Source: CAKZQX01 sp034436755
GTDB lineage: Bacteria > Chloroflexota > Chloroflexia > Chloroflexales > Chloroflexaceae
DNA: 64,000 bases
Assembly: GCA_034436755.1 (NCBI GenBank)
Contig: DAOTVB010000193.1
Location: forward strand, 1 to 64,000
Reading direction: 5' to 3'
Made by a program: the position numbers and the translations under genes. The notes beneath the pieces were generated by a model. The model worked only from the letters and a program-made list of their open reading frames with translations, had not been told where the DNA came from and ran no database searches. Positions 44,987 through 52,526 of the stretch are shown here, piece after piece; positions within the stretch are counted from its first letter, which is position 1; the number at the start of each line of letters is the position of its first letter.

Positions 44987-45565
44987 GAAGCCGGGTTACT
45001 CAAGGAACTGGATGCCTGGGTGCTCGAAGCAGCGCTGACCCAGGCGGCGGCCTGGCATGCCGACGGATATCCGCTGGCAGTGACAGTCAACCTGAGTGCT
45101 CCATCGCTCCAGCAGGCCAATCTGGTTGAGCGAGTCATGACGTTGCTCACCACGACCGGCGTTCCGGCGGAGTATCTGGTGGTGGAATTGACCGAGCAGA
45201 CCGCGCTGCATGACCTGCCGCTGATCTACCAGGTGCTAACGGAGTTGCAGGCGCTGGGAGTACGGATTGCCCTGGATGATTTTGGGACGGGGTATGCCTC
45301 GCTGTCACATTTGCGCGAACTGCCGGTTGATATTTTGAAGGTCGAGCATGCCTTTGCCGCAGGAATCGGGCACAACCTCAAGGACGAGGCTGTACTCCGC
45401 GCGGTCCTGACGCTCGGCGCGGGCCTGGAGATGATGGTAGTCGCAGAGGGGGTTGAAGAAGAGGCCCAGCTTACCTGGCTGCGCGAGGCGGGCTGCCGGC
45501 ATATCCAGGGCTACTTGATTGGACGCCCCATGCCGCCGGAGCAACTGAACGGCATATGGAAGTAG
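44987..45565 (+). pseudogene. EAL domain, 3' part of the split cyclic-di-GMP gene
   Basis: Continues the frame of 40808-43051 from GAAGCCGGG: EAGLLKELDAWVLEAAL, then the phosphodiesterase residues in VTVNLSAPSL, VVELTEQTAL, IALDDFGTGYASLSHLRELPVDILKVEHAF and VVAEGVEEEAQLTWLREAGC ... QGYLIGRPM. All catalytic motifs are present (Asn, Glu, DDFGTG, Lys, Glu), so the enzyme was functional before the insertion. It has no evident ribosome-binding site of its own and probably is not translated. An ATG at 45056-45058 is out of frame. Confidence 0.9.
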
Positions 45566-45567
45566 CG

Positions 45568-46212
45568 TTATTCGGCAAATTCCGCCGATCCGTCAATCCC
45601 TGGCCCTTCCAGTATGCCGACGAGGATCTGCAGTAGATCCGGCAGATCGGCGGGGACGCGGTAAATACTCAGATCTTGTGTAATCAGCCTGGTTGACCGA
45701 TCCAACACACCAAACTGCCAGACATTGCCAATCGAGACTGCACCATAGAGTTGACCGGTTTGGGCTGCATGCCACTGATCCAGCGCGATTAACTCGACCG
45801 CTAACTGCGTAAAGCCCTTCTGTAGATCGGCATTTTTTGCCTCGATCACGAGTAGATTTTGCGTTCCTTGCAGGTAGTAATCCAGGGTTCCGCGCAGGCG
45901 ATCCGTCACGTCCAACGGAAATTCGACCTTGATCTTCACATGCATATAGCGGGCCAGATCGAGTAGCACGGGCGCGATCAGAAACTCCCGCCGCGCCATC
46001 TCACTGGTCAGGCTGAGATAGGGCAGGCTGGTTTCCAGCCGAGTGCGCAACTCGGCCTGCCAGGGCAACGGCTGCGCTGTGCGGGGCAGGTCGGCATACG
46101 CAGACTGAAAGGTGTATCCAAAAAATGCCAGGACATCTTCGATATCAATATTTAGTTTGAAGTAATCTGTAAATGTGGTAACTGGTTGCGATTCAAGTAG
46201 TGAGGTGGACAT
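45568..46212 (-). CDS. PD-(D/E)xK nuclease-like protein
   Basis: A 214-residue cytoplasmic protein with the core of the PD-(D/E)xK fold: GTLDYYLQGTQNLLVIEAKNADLQKG gives the Asp and the Glu-x-Lys, followed by a helix (FTQLAVELIALDQW), the order seen in archaeal-resolvase-like and many uncharacterised nucleases. No specific function is known. It starts six bases after the PncC/nucleotidyltransferase gene and is probably in its operon. Confidence 0.65.
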   Translation of the reverse strand: MSTSLLESQPVTTFTDYFKLNIDIEDVLAFFGYTFQSAYADLPRTAQPLPWQAELRTRLETSLPYLSLTSEMARREFLIAPVLLDLARYMHVKIKVEFPLDVTDRLRGTLDYYLQGTQNLLVIEAKNADLQKGFTQLAVELIALDQWHAAQTGQLYGAVSIGNVWQFGVLDRSTRLITQDLSIYRVPADLPDLLQILVGILEGPGIDGSAEFAE

Positions 46213-46218
46213 GCTACG

Positions 46219-47364
46219 CTACCTCCGCTGCTTATTCGCCTGCTCGCGCAGTTCGGTCGAGGAGAGATCCACCCGGAAAGCATCTTCCGGCAGGGCGATA
46301 AACATATCGCGGAAGGCCGGCGGCACCGGCACAGCATCCAGCGTGTGGAACTGTTCTGCGACAACCCGGCCTGCCACCAGGAAGCGGCAGCCCTGGTCGC
46401 GCATACCGGCCAGCGCACGCTCCATCTCGCGCTCACCGCCGTAGTAGCGCGGTGCAACCAGCCGAATTGCCGTATCATAGCCGACGACAAAGACGCTGCC
46501 GGGAAAGAGATCGGCCTTGGCGCGGAAGAGTGGCGCGCGGGAGAGCACCACGGAATGGTTGCCACGAAACTGGAGCAGCCGTCGTGTTACCTCCGCCACC
46601 TCAAGCGTGCCTTTGTCAGCGTTGACGACGGGTAGCTCGAACAGGCCCGGCATCTGCAGCGTTTGCGCCGCCGCCTGGAGCAGGTTAATATGCCCGGCAT
46701 GCAGCGGGTTAAACGAGCCGGACAGCAATGCACCACTGACCGTCGGATCAACTTCTTGCCGCCCGTCGGGGTGGGTCAGCAGGCTGTGGATCTCACCCGA
46801 AAGCAGGCGTGCCACCGGGTCAGGGTGCCATGCTTCCGCTACGGCCTCATCCGCAGCCAGATCCAGCGCCACCGGCAGATCCAGCGCACACCCCCGGACA
46901 AGCGCCCATAGCAGCAACCGGCTCACCAGTGTCTCCTCGCCCAGTCGGTCGCGTTCGCCGCGCGTGAGGGTCAGCGCATAGGTTGCCACACCCGCATCCG
47001 ACCGCACAGCAATGGCACAGCGGTGCTCGCCACGCTTCTGCCGTCTGGTCGCAATCGTCGCCGTGCATGCGACGCCCAACACCGGCACCGGACTGTCGCG
47101 CAAGACAAGCGCGCGTTCATAGGCGCGTTGGGCCATGGCTGCCGCCGTCGCAACGGCCACAAACTGATCGGGCGGGGTACCCAGCAGGTCCGCCAGCGAG
47201 GTCGCCGCATAGCGGTCGGTCGCCTCCAGGATCGTCTGCGAGGAACCGGCGACGCTGTGCAGCCAGCCGAGCGCCAGGCTGCCCGCACCGGCAAACTCCA
47301 GCACCAGACGTTGCGGCGCGGCGTGGAGCGCTTCAATCACGGATTGCAGATCGGGGGGGAGCAT
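46219..47364 (-). CDS. PncC/CinA-like domain fused to a nucleotidyltransferase
   Basis: A 381-residue fusion. Residues about 10-165 resemble the CinA C-terminal/PncC nicotinamide-nucleotide amidase domain (AGAGSLALGWLHSVAGSS in place of ESCTGG..., so the usual catalytic Ser-Cys start is changed). Residues about 210-381 are a cytidylyltransferase-fold domain with the (H/T)xGH motif SGSFNPLHAGHINLL and the C-terminal VDLSSTELREQ, close to ISSTxIR of NadD/NadM. A role in NAD or nucleotide metabolism is inferred. If the changed N-terminal site is inactive it may be a regulatory domain. Confidence 0.75.
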   Translation of the reverse strand: MLPPDLQSVIEALHAAPQRLVLEFAGAGSLALGWLHSVAGSSQTILEATDRYAATSLADLLGTPPDQFVAVATAAAMAQRAYERALVLRDSPVPVLGVACTATIATRRQKRGEHRCAIAVRSDAGVATYALTLTRGERDRLGEETLVSRLLLWALVRGCALDLPVALDLAADEAVAEAWHPDPVARLLSGEIHSLLTHPDGRQEVDPTVSGALLSGSFNPLHAGHINLLQAAAQTLQMPGLFELPVVNADKGTLEVAEVTRRLLQFRGNHSVVLSRAPLFRAKADLFPGSVFVVGYDTAIRLVAPRYYGGEREMERALAGMRDQGCRFLVAGRVVAEQFHTLDAVPVPPAFRDMFIALPEDAFRVDLSSTELREQANKQRR

Positions 47365-47380
47365 CAGTTAAACCTCATTA

Positions 47381-47458
47381 TACGAGTTATACGGTGAGGG
47401 AATTTCCGCCCTGCCGGAGGCGAAAATTCCTTTTGGGTGAGCGACCGCGTAACTCGTG
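47381..47458. repeat. Short family A element (core deleted)
   Basis: Ends TACGAGTTATACGGT and ACCGCGTAACTCGTG bound a 78-bp unit with CGCCCTGCCGGAGGCGAAAATTCC and no central hairpin. It lies in the divergent region between the PncC-like fusion and the dehydrogenase. No target duplication was recognised. Confidence 0.75.
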
Positions 47459-47554
47459 TCCTTACAGGAATGTCTGATCGCGATTATACCATTTTTGCAT
47501 CTCTGCGGTAAGATAGATATGCTATCTCCACAAAATTCAGAAAAGGAGGGTTTC

Positions 47555-48274
47555 ATGAGCAGAGAACAGCATGGCCGGGTGGTGCTGATCAATGGTGCCT
47601 CCGGCGGATTGGGCCCAGCGGTTGTGCAGGTCTTCGTCGAAGAAGGTAGCAATCTGGTGCTGACCGCGCGCCGGCAAGAGCAGTTGGAGCAGACCGCCAC
47701 CGACCTGGGATTAGATATGCAGAAAACGCTGCTGGTTCCGGCAGATCTGACGGATCGTTCCGCTGTCGCAAAGCTGATTTCAACTACGAAAAAGCGTTTT
47801 GGGCCGATTGATGTAGTGGCGCATGTGACCGGCGGCTTTAGCGGTGGCGTGCCCGTCCAGAGTATCGAGCCGGATGCCTGGCATGCGATGCTCAACCTGA
47901 ATCTTACGGCTGCGTTTCTGGTGGCGCGGGCCGTGCTGCCCAGTATGCTGGAGCGTGGCACCGGGAAGCTGGTCTTTGTCAGCAGTCGCAGCGGGAGCCA
48001 GCCCACCCCTAACCTTGCCGAGTATACCGTCAGCAAAAGCAGCCTGGATATGTTTGTGCAGGTACTGGCCGAGGAGACGCGCCAGCATGGGGTGAATGTG
48101 AACGCAGTTGCCCCATCAGTGATCGATACGCCGACGAATCGCAAGTTTAATCCCAAAGCGGATTATGACACCTGGGTCACGCCGGAGTCGATTGCCGGGG
48201 TAATCCAGTTCCTGGCCTCGGACGCGGCCCGCGATATTCATGGGGCTATCGTGCCGATCTACGGGCGGGCGTGA
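47555..48274 (+). CDS. Short-chain dehydrogenase/reductase
   Basis: Classical SDR of 239 residues. Cofactor loop LINGASGGLGPAV, LNLNLTAAF, catalytic Ser in VSSRSGSQP and Tyr-x3-Lys in YTVSKSSLDMF, then NAVAPSVIDTPT. The residue after the second beta strand is Arg (TARRQEQL), suggesting NADP(H). The substrate is unknown. AAAAGGAGGGTTTC immediately precedes the ATG, so the 33-residue upstream extension is discarded. Confidence 0.92.
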   Translation: MSREQHGRVVLINGASGGLGPAVVQVFVEEGSNLVLTARRQEQLEQTATDLGLDMQKTLLVPADLTDRSAVAKLISTTKKRFGPIDVVAHVTGGFSGGVPVQSIEPDAWHAMLNLNLTAAFLVARAVLPSMLERGTGKLVFVSSRSGSQPTPNLAEYTVSKSSLDMFVQVLAEETRQHGVNVNAVAPSVIDTPTNRKFNPKADYDTWVTPESIAGVIQFLASDAARDIHGAIVPIYGRA

Positions 48275-48392
48275 GGGCAGGCGAAGGACTGAGGGCGAAG
48301 GACTGAGGACGAAAGAAGGCCCTTTCTGATCATAAAGCCGATATTTCGTCTTTCATCCTTCGTCTTTCGTCTTTCGTCGTAGAACTCAAAAC
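48275..48392. repeat. Short direct and inverted repeats between convergent genes
   Basis: GCGAAGGACTGAGG occurs twice at 48282-48310 and is followed by GACGAAAGAAGG; the other side holds CGTCTTTCATCCTTCGTC-type units repeated to 48380. The two sides are partly complementary, so the stretch can fold and may end transcription of the dehydrogenase and the opposing glycosyltransferase. Confidence 0.55.
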
Positions 48393-49172
48393 TCAAAACT
48401 TCAAACTCTTGGGCATAAACCCGCAGCGGACCAACTCGAACCAGGCCATGGCGCCGCAGAGGAACAGCCCCAGCAGCCCATCGCGCCAGCCGCCAAGCGC
48501 GACATAGCGCCGCCAGAACTCGCGCGCAGGTGCCCCCAGGAAGTTACGCCCGCGCACGCGCTGCCCCGTCCCGGCAAGCGTGCGCGCCTCGGCCAGCGCA
48601 TACCCGGTCTGCTTCTGCCAGAACTCTCCCAGGCGCTCGATGTTGTAGTGCAGCAGATGCCCCCTGAGGGTGCGCGTTGTCCCCTGCACCTGCACCAGTT
48701 CATGCACCAGCCGCTGCTCATCGTAGTGGACGCGCGTGCGCCGCAGCAGCCGAAGCTGATGATCCGGGTACCAGCCGCCACCCCGCAACCGCTGCCCAAA
48801 GAAAACATTATGTCGAGGTATCCAGTAGCCCGCCACCCCATTGTTGTCCATTTCCACCACCGCGCGGACTTCCTGTCGCAGTTCCGGCGTGACCCGCTCA
48901 TCGGCATCAACAAAGAGCACCCACGCACCCCGACAGAGCTGCAGCGCCCGGTTGCGCTGGGCCGGGTAGCCGCGCCAGGGCTCGACATGCACCTGCGCAC
49001 CATACTCCCGGCAGATCGCCCCCGTGTGATCCCGCGAGCGATCATCAAGCAACACAACCAGCTCATCGGCCAGATTGACCAGGCTCGCCAGGCAGTCGCC
49101 AATGTGTCGCTCCTCATCCCGGGCAATAATCGCCACCGCGAGCTTCGGTTGCGCATTATCTACATTTATCAT
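48393..49172 (-). CDS. Family 2 glycosyltransferase, WaaE/KdtX-like
   Basis: GT-A fold enzyme of 259 residues: LAVAIIARDEERHIGDCLASL, VVLLDDRSRDHT, PAQRNRAL and WVLFVDADERVTPEL (DxD metal site), then YWIPRHNVFFGQRLRGGGWYPDHQLRLLRR, characteristic of the lipopolysaccharide core beta-glucosyltransferase-like branch. A hydrophobic C-terminal stretch (DGLLGLFLCGAMAWFELV) probably anchors it to the membrane. The acceptor is unknown; it likely works on surface glycans. It stands alone. Confidence 0.9.
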   Translation of the reverse strand: MINVDNAQPKLAVAIIARDEERHIGDCLASLVNLADELVVLLDDRSRDHTGAICREYGAQVHVEPWRGYPAQRNRALQLCRGAWVLFVDADERVTPELRQEVRAVVEMDNNGVAGYWIPRHNVFFGQRLRGGGWYPDHQLRLLRRTRVHYDEQRLVHELVQVQGTTRTLRGHLLHYNIERLGEFWQKQTGYALAEARTLAGTGQRVRGRNFLGAPAREFWRRYVALGGWRDGLLGLFLCGAMAWFELVRCGFMPKSLKF

Positions 49173-49186
49173 GTGTCAATCATAAA

Positions 49187-49237
49187 GACCGCAGGGAACG
49201 ACCGGAGCAGTTGCCAACCCCGGCGTTCCCTGCGGTC
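49187..49237. terminator. Long-loop inverted repeat upstream of the glycosyltransferase
   Basis: GACCGCAGGGAACG (49187-49200) and CGTTCCCTGCGGTC (49224-49237), a perfect 14-bp pair with a 23-base loop. It lies between doxX (ends 49335) and the glycosyltransferase start (49172) on the minus strand, so it is placed to end doxX transcription. Confidence 0.6.
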
Positions 49238-49263
49238 AGGTAAACGGATTCCATCTCACATTA

Positions 49264-49329
49264 CAGGAGTTACGCGGTCGCTGCCATCGGGTCAAACGTC
49301 CGGTTTGGATCTCAACCGCGTAAGTCCTG
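49264..49329. repeat. Minimal family A element with target duplication
   Basis: A 66-bp unit with terminal repeats CAGGAGTTACGCGGT and ACCGCGTAAGTCCTG, flanked on both sides by TCACATTA (49256-49263 and 49330-49337). The duplication shows movement rather than chance similarity. The right duplicate contains the TAA stop codon of doxX (49335-49337 on the minus strand). Confidence 0.9.
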
Positions 49330-49334
49330 TCACA

Positions 49335-49757
49335 TTATGTATACTTTGGACTCAAAACATTCTTCTCCAGAGCCAACTCGCCCGATCCCATCAGGATGAG
49401 CGCGACCAACCCGGCGAGCAGCGCCAGATCAAGTTCAAAGCCGCCGAGCAACCCCTGCGTCAGATTGACCGCAAAGATGGCGACGATCATGATAATTGCC
49501 AGCAAGATCGCCGCGATGCGCGTACCAAAGCCCAGAATCAGCGCCAATCCACCCAATACCTCGATCAGCGCCACCAGCGGCGCCATCAGGCCGGGTAGCG
49601 GGATGCCCTGGTCGCCAAAAAACCCGGTAACACCAGTCAGATTCATCCCGCCAAACACGCCAAACTTCTGCAGACCATGGGCCAGGAAGATAATGCCAAT
49701 AACAACGCGCAGCACCAGTGGAGCATAACCCGAATATTTGTTGAGCGACGCGAACAT
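49335..49757 (-). CDS. DoxX-family membrane protein
   Basis: A 140-residue protein with four membrane helices in the DoxX pattern: VLRVVIGIIFLAHGLQKFGVFGG, GLMAPLVALIEVLGGLALILGFGTRIAAILL, IAVN-like (AVNLTQGLLGG) and LALLAGLVALILMGSG. DoxX proteins are linked to quinone or thiol redox in membranes; the precise role is unknown. GGAGGT lies upstream of ATG 49757, so a 38-residue N-terminal extension is discarded. Confidence 0.9.
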   Translation of the reverse strand: MFASLNKYSGYAPLVLRVVIGIIFLAHGLQKFGVFGGMNLTGVTGFFGDQGIPLPGLMAPLVALIEVLGGLALILGFGTRIAAILLAIIMIVAIFAVNLTQGLLGGFELDLALLAGLVALILMGSGELALEKNVLSPKYT

Positions 49758-50240
49758 GCGTTTAGACCTCCTGTGTATTTCAAAAACCGACACCGATCCA
49801 GCATCCGACTGGTCACGGTTGCCATACACGCCGTTCAAGCAGAAACGCCGTGAACCAGTATCCGTCCACACTGTGGCCTTCGGGGTTTTGATATCAACCG
49901 GATATCCTGCGCGTCTGTGCGTCGATGCATCTTTGCAATCGGTGCAACGTTGCGTAAGCCTATTTGAAGGGTATAGGGGTTAACCCAAGTATACCAGGTA
50001 GATGCAACAATGTTGTGTAAGAAAGATTACATTCGGTAGTGGATCAACTGCGCCTATTGTAGCATGCTATGCGCTGGTGGCAACTTTCCCAACCCTACCT
50101 GGCGGCGGAAAATGGTACAATAGGCCGGATATGACGCAAAGACGCGACACTGCGAGACGCGAGGCTGCGAACCGGATAAACCTCCCGACCAGTGCCGCAT
50201 GCCATCGCAATCGCAGAACGCCATTCCCACGGAGACGGCT
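49758..50240. other. Divergent intergenic region
   Basis: About 480 bases between doxX and the E1 alpha gene, which face away from each other. I see no repeat of family A or B and no RNA gene. It must contain both promoters. The E1 alpha frame is also open upstream to an ATG at 50199. Confidence 0.5.
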
Positions 50241-51203
50241 ATGGATCTTTCCCCAGACCAGTTGACCCAGGCACACTACTGGATGCGACTGACCCGCGCG
50301 TTCGATGACCGGGTCATGAAACTCCATAAACAGGGCAAAATTATCGGCGGATACTTCTCGCAACTGGGGCACGAGGCCATCAGTGTGGGTGCGGCAATGG
50401 CGTTACAACCCGCCGATGTGATCGCGCCGATGCACCGCGACCTGGGAGCCTACCTGGTGCGCGGCATAACGCCCCGACGGATGCTGGCCCGGCATTTTGG
50501 GCGGGCGACCGGCGTCAGCGGCGGCCGTGATACCAACCTGCATGGCTGCGGTGATCTCAGCCTGAATATCGTCGGCTTTGTCAGCATGCTGCCCGCCTCA
50601 ATGCCGGTGATTGCCGGTGTGGCGCATGCGTTCCGGTTGAAGGGCGAGCCGCGAGTTGCCATGACCTTCTTTGGCGACGGCAGCAGCAGCGAAGGGCTCT
50701 GTCACGAGACACTCAACTGGGCGGCGGTGTTTCAGGTGCCGGCCGTATTTATCTGCGAGAACAACCAGTATGCCTACTCCACCCCACTCTCCCGACAGAT
50801 GCGCATCACCGATATTGCCGACCGCGCGGCGGGCTATGGCATGCCGGGCGTGGTGGTTGATGGCAATGACTTCCTGGCCGTCCACAGGGCGGCGGTAGAG
50901 GCAGTCGAGCGCGCCCGCTCCGGCGATGGCCCCACGCTGATCGAGTGCAAGACGATGCGTATGCGCGGGCATGCCATCCACGACAACATGGCCTATGTGC
51001 CCCAGGAACTACTGGCCGCATGGGCCGAACGCGACCCGCTGCTGCGCTTTGAGCAGCATCTGCGCGCGCATGGCCTGCTGGACGACGCAGCCCTGGCCGA
51101 CCTGAATGCCCGCGTTGCGGCCGCAATTGACGATGCGCAGACCTTTGCCGAAGCGTCGCCCTATCCCGACCCGGCAACCCTGAAAGAGGGGGTGTACCGA
51201 TGA
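50241..51203 (+). CDS. pdhA: 2-oxoacid dehydrogenase E1 component, alpha subunit (pyruvate or branched-chain)
   Basis: TPP-dependent decarboxylase subunit of 320 residues. The TPP/Mg motif reads GDGSSSEG ... ICENN (about 155-185), and the sequence continues with NQYAYSTPLSRQMRI, the phosphorylation-loop/E1 interface region, and KTMRMRGHAIHDNM. Pyruvate, branched-chain or acetoin E1 cannot be separated by eye. The start at 50241 has GGAGA upstream; 50199 would add 14 residues. Its stop overlaps the E1 beta start (ATGA). The partner gene is truncated, so this complex is probably non-functional at this locus unless another E1 beta exists. Confidence 0.88.
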   Translation: MDLSPDQLTQAHYWMRLTRAFDDRVMKLHKQGKIIGGYFSQLGHEAISVGAAMALQPADVIAPMHRDLGAYLVRGITPRRMLARHFGRATGVSGGRDTNLHGCGDLSLNIVGFVSMLPASMPVIAGVAHAFRLKGEPRVAMTFFGDGSSSEGLCHETLNWAAVFQVPAVFICENNQYAYSTPLSRQMRITDIADRAAGYGMPGVVVDGNDFLAVHRAAVEAVERARSGDGPTLIECKTMRMRGHAIHDNMAYVPQELLAAWAERDPLLRFEQHLRAHGLLDDAALADLNARVAAAIDDAQTFAEASPYPDPATLKEGVYR

Positions 51204-51607
51204 GCAGCGAGATGACCTACCTGGAGGCGATCCGCGCCGGGCTGCGCTACGAGATGCAGCGTGACCCGCGCGTGCTGGTCATGGGCGAGGATGTGGGCGT
51301 CTACGGAGGCGCGTTCAAGGTGACGCAGGGACTGCTGGAGGAGTTCGGCCCCAACCGTGTGATCGACACGCCGATGGCCGAGGCCTGTATGGTAAGCGTG
51401 GCCTCCGGCATGGCCTTTATGGACCTGCGCCCGGTGGTGGAGATGCAGTTTGCCGACTTTATCGCCACCGGGTTTGACTCCATCGTCAACTTTGCGGCGA
51501 CCAACCACTATCGCTGGGGCGCGTCCGTGCCGATTGTGATCCGTGCGCCGGGTGGCGGCGGACCGCTTTCTGAAAGAAATGAAGGAAGGAGTCATCATTG
51601 TCACTGA
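51200..51607 (+). pseudogene. 2-oxoacid dehydrogenase E1 beta subunit, 3' two-thirds missing
   Basis: The first 120 or so codons are normal E1 beta: MTYLEAIRAGLRYEMQRDPR, VMGEDVGVYGGAFKVTQGL, the TPP-binding Glu region IDTPMAEACMVSVASGMAFM and VPIVIRAPGGGG. After about base 51565 the family sequence stops and a short unrelated tail (PLSERNEGRSHHCH) runs to the stop at 51607. A complete subunit has about 325 residues, and the rest is nowhere in the window. The break marks the left edge of the coiled-coil/Hsp70 cassette. Either a deletion with insertion or an assembly join could explain it. Confidence 0.85.
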
Positions 51608-52526
51608 CAAGAAAACGGGCAAACCGAAGAAGCAGAAAACTAACAAAGTCATTATTCCGGATGCGGCAACAAAGAATCGCTTTGCGGAGGAACTTGCGAC
51701 CAAACCGAACCGTATTGATCGTTTCGTTCTGCTATTGCAGGCATCCGTTACGTATGATGATACCATCCGTCGCATCGTCGGAGATATCGCTGAAATCGCC
51801 ATCAAAAAACTTAATGTCATCGCATTCCCCGAAACACTTGATACCGTCAATTTCAGCGGTGCTGTTGAGTCATGGTTAACTAACATTCGTACAAGGCCGC
51901 TCAAGTCTGCTGACTTAAACACTCTCTTTCTCTTAATTCATTTCGGGTGGCAACGACAGTTACTTCACCACGACACGATACTCAACCTTATTGCATCTGC
52001 GATTTCTAATCACTCTAAGATCCAAACATCGCAGACCCAGACTGTCGTTTCTGGCCCAACACCAGTGGAGATTTTACTTACCGTTGAGCCCAGCGTACCG
52101 ATATTAGCAACCTTGCTCGCACATTTCAATGACTCGCAAGCAAAAATAGATCAGCTAAATGCTCAGAACCAATCTCAGGCTGAACGCATCGAACGTCTCA
52201 CCAGCAAACGAGATAGCCTCAATGCCTCAATTACCCACCTGGAGAACGAAATTACTACGATCCAGGAGGAGAAAGCTACTGCTGATAACAGAATTGCTGA
52301 ACTTGAAGAAGAAATTGTGCGTATCCATAATGGATACCAACACAAACTTTTTCAATTACAGGGACGAATCCGTGGTACATTGCAAGGGCAACTTACCCGC
52401 TGGCTTGAAACGGCTCTCGACGCTTCACGAGCAGAGCCACCCAGGTCCAAGGTCATTCAGGAACGTCTTGAAGATACACTTAAGCTCATCGAAAAGGAAA
52501 TCCAATGGCTGCAACCTTCGGACTAG
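51579..52526 (+). CDS. Coiled-coil protein of unknown function, first gene of the Hsp70 cassette
   Basis: A 315-residue cytoplasmic protein with no recognised domain. The N-terminal part is basic (TDKKTGKPKKQKTNKV) then helical (RIDRFVLLLQASVTYDDTIRRIVGDIAEIAIKKL). A heptad coiled coil (about 190-260, QAERIERLTSKRDSLNASITHLENEI) separates a C-terminal helical part. The frame is open to 51543, within the E1 beta remnant, so the 5' end may be lost or fused; ATG 51579 has only a weak upstream GAAAG. It ends 22 bases inside the Hsp70-like gene. It may be an adaptor or client of that ATPase. Confidence 0.6.
   Translation: MKEGVIIVTDKKTGKPKKQKTNKVIIPDAATKNRFAEELATKPNRIDRFVLLLQASVTYDDTIRRIVGDIAEIAIKKLNVIAFPETLDTVNFSGAVESWLTNIRTRPLKSADLNTLFLLIHFGWQRQLLHHDTILNLIASAISNHSKIQTSQTQTVVSGPTPVEILLTVEPSVPILATLLAHFNDSQAKIDQLNAQNQSQAERIERLTSKRDSLNASITHLENEITTIQEEKATADNRIAELEEEIVRIHNGYQHKLFQLQGRIRGTLQGQLTRWLETALDASRAEPPRSKVIQERLEDTLKLIEKEIQWLQPSD

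Noticed and set aside
45020..45565. Independent EAL-domain gene
   Set aside because: It is in frame with the 5' part at 40808-43051 once the IS607-type element is removed, and it starts inside the EAL domain without its own ribosome-binding site.
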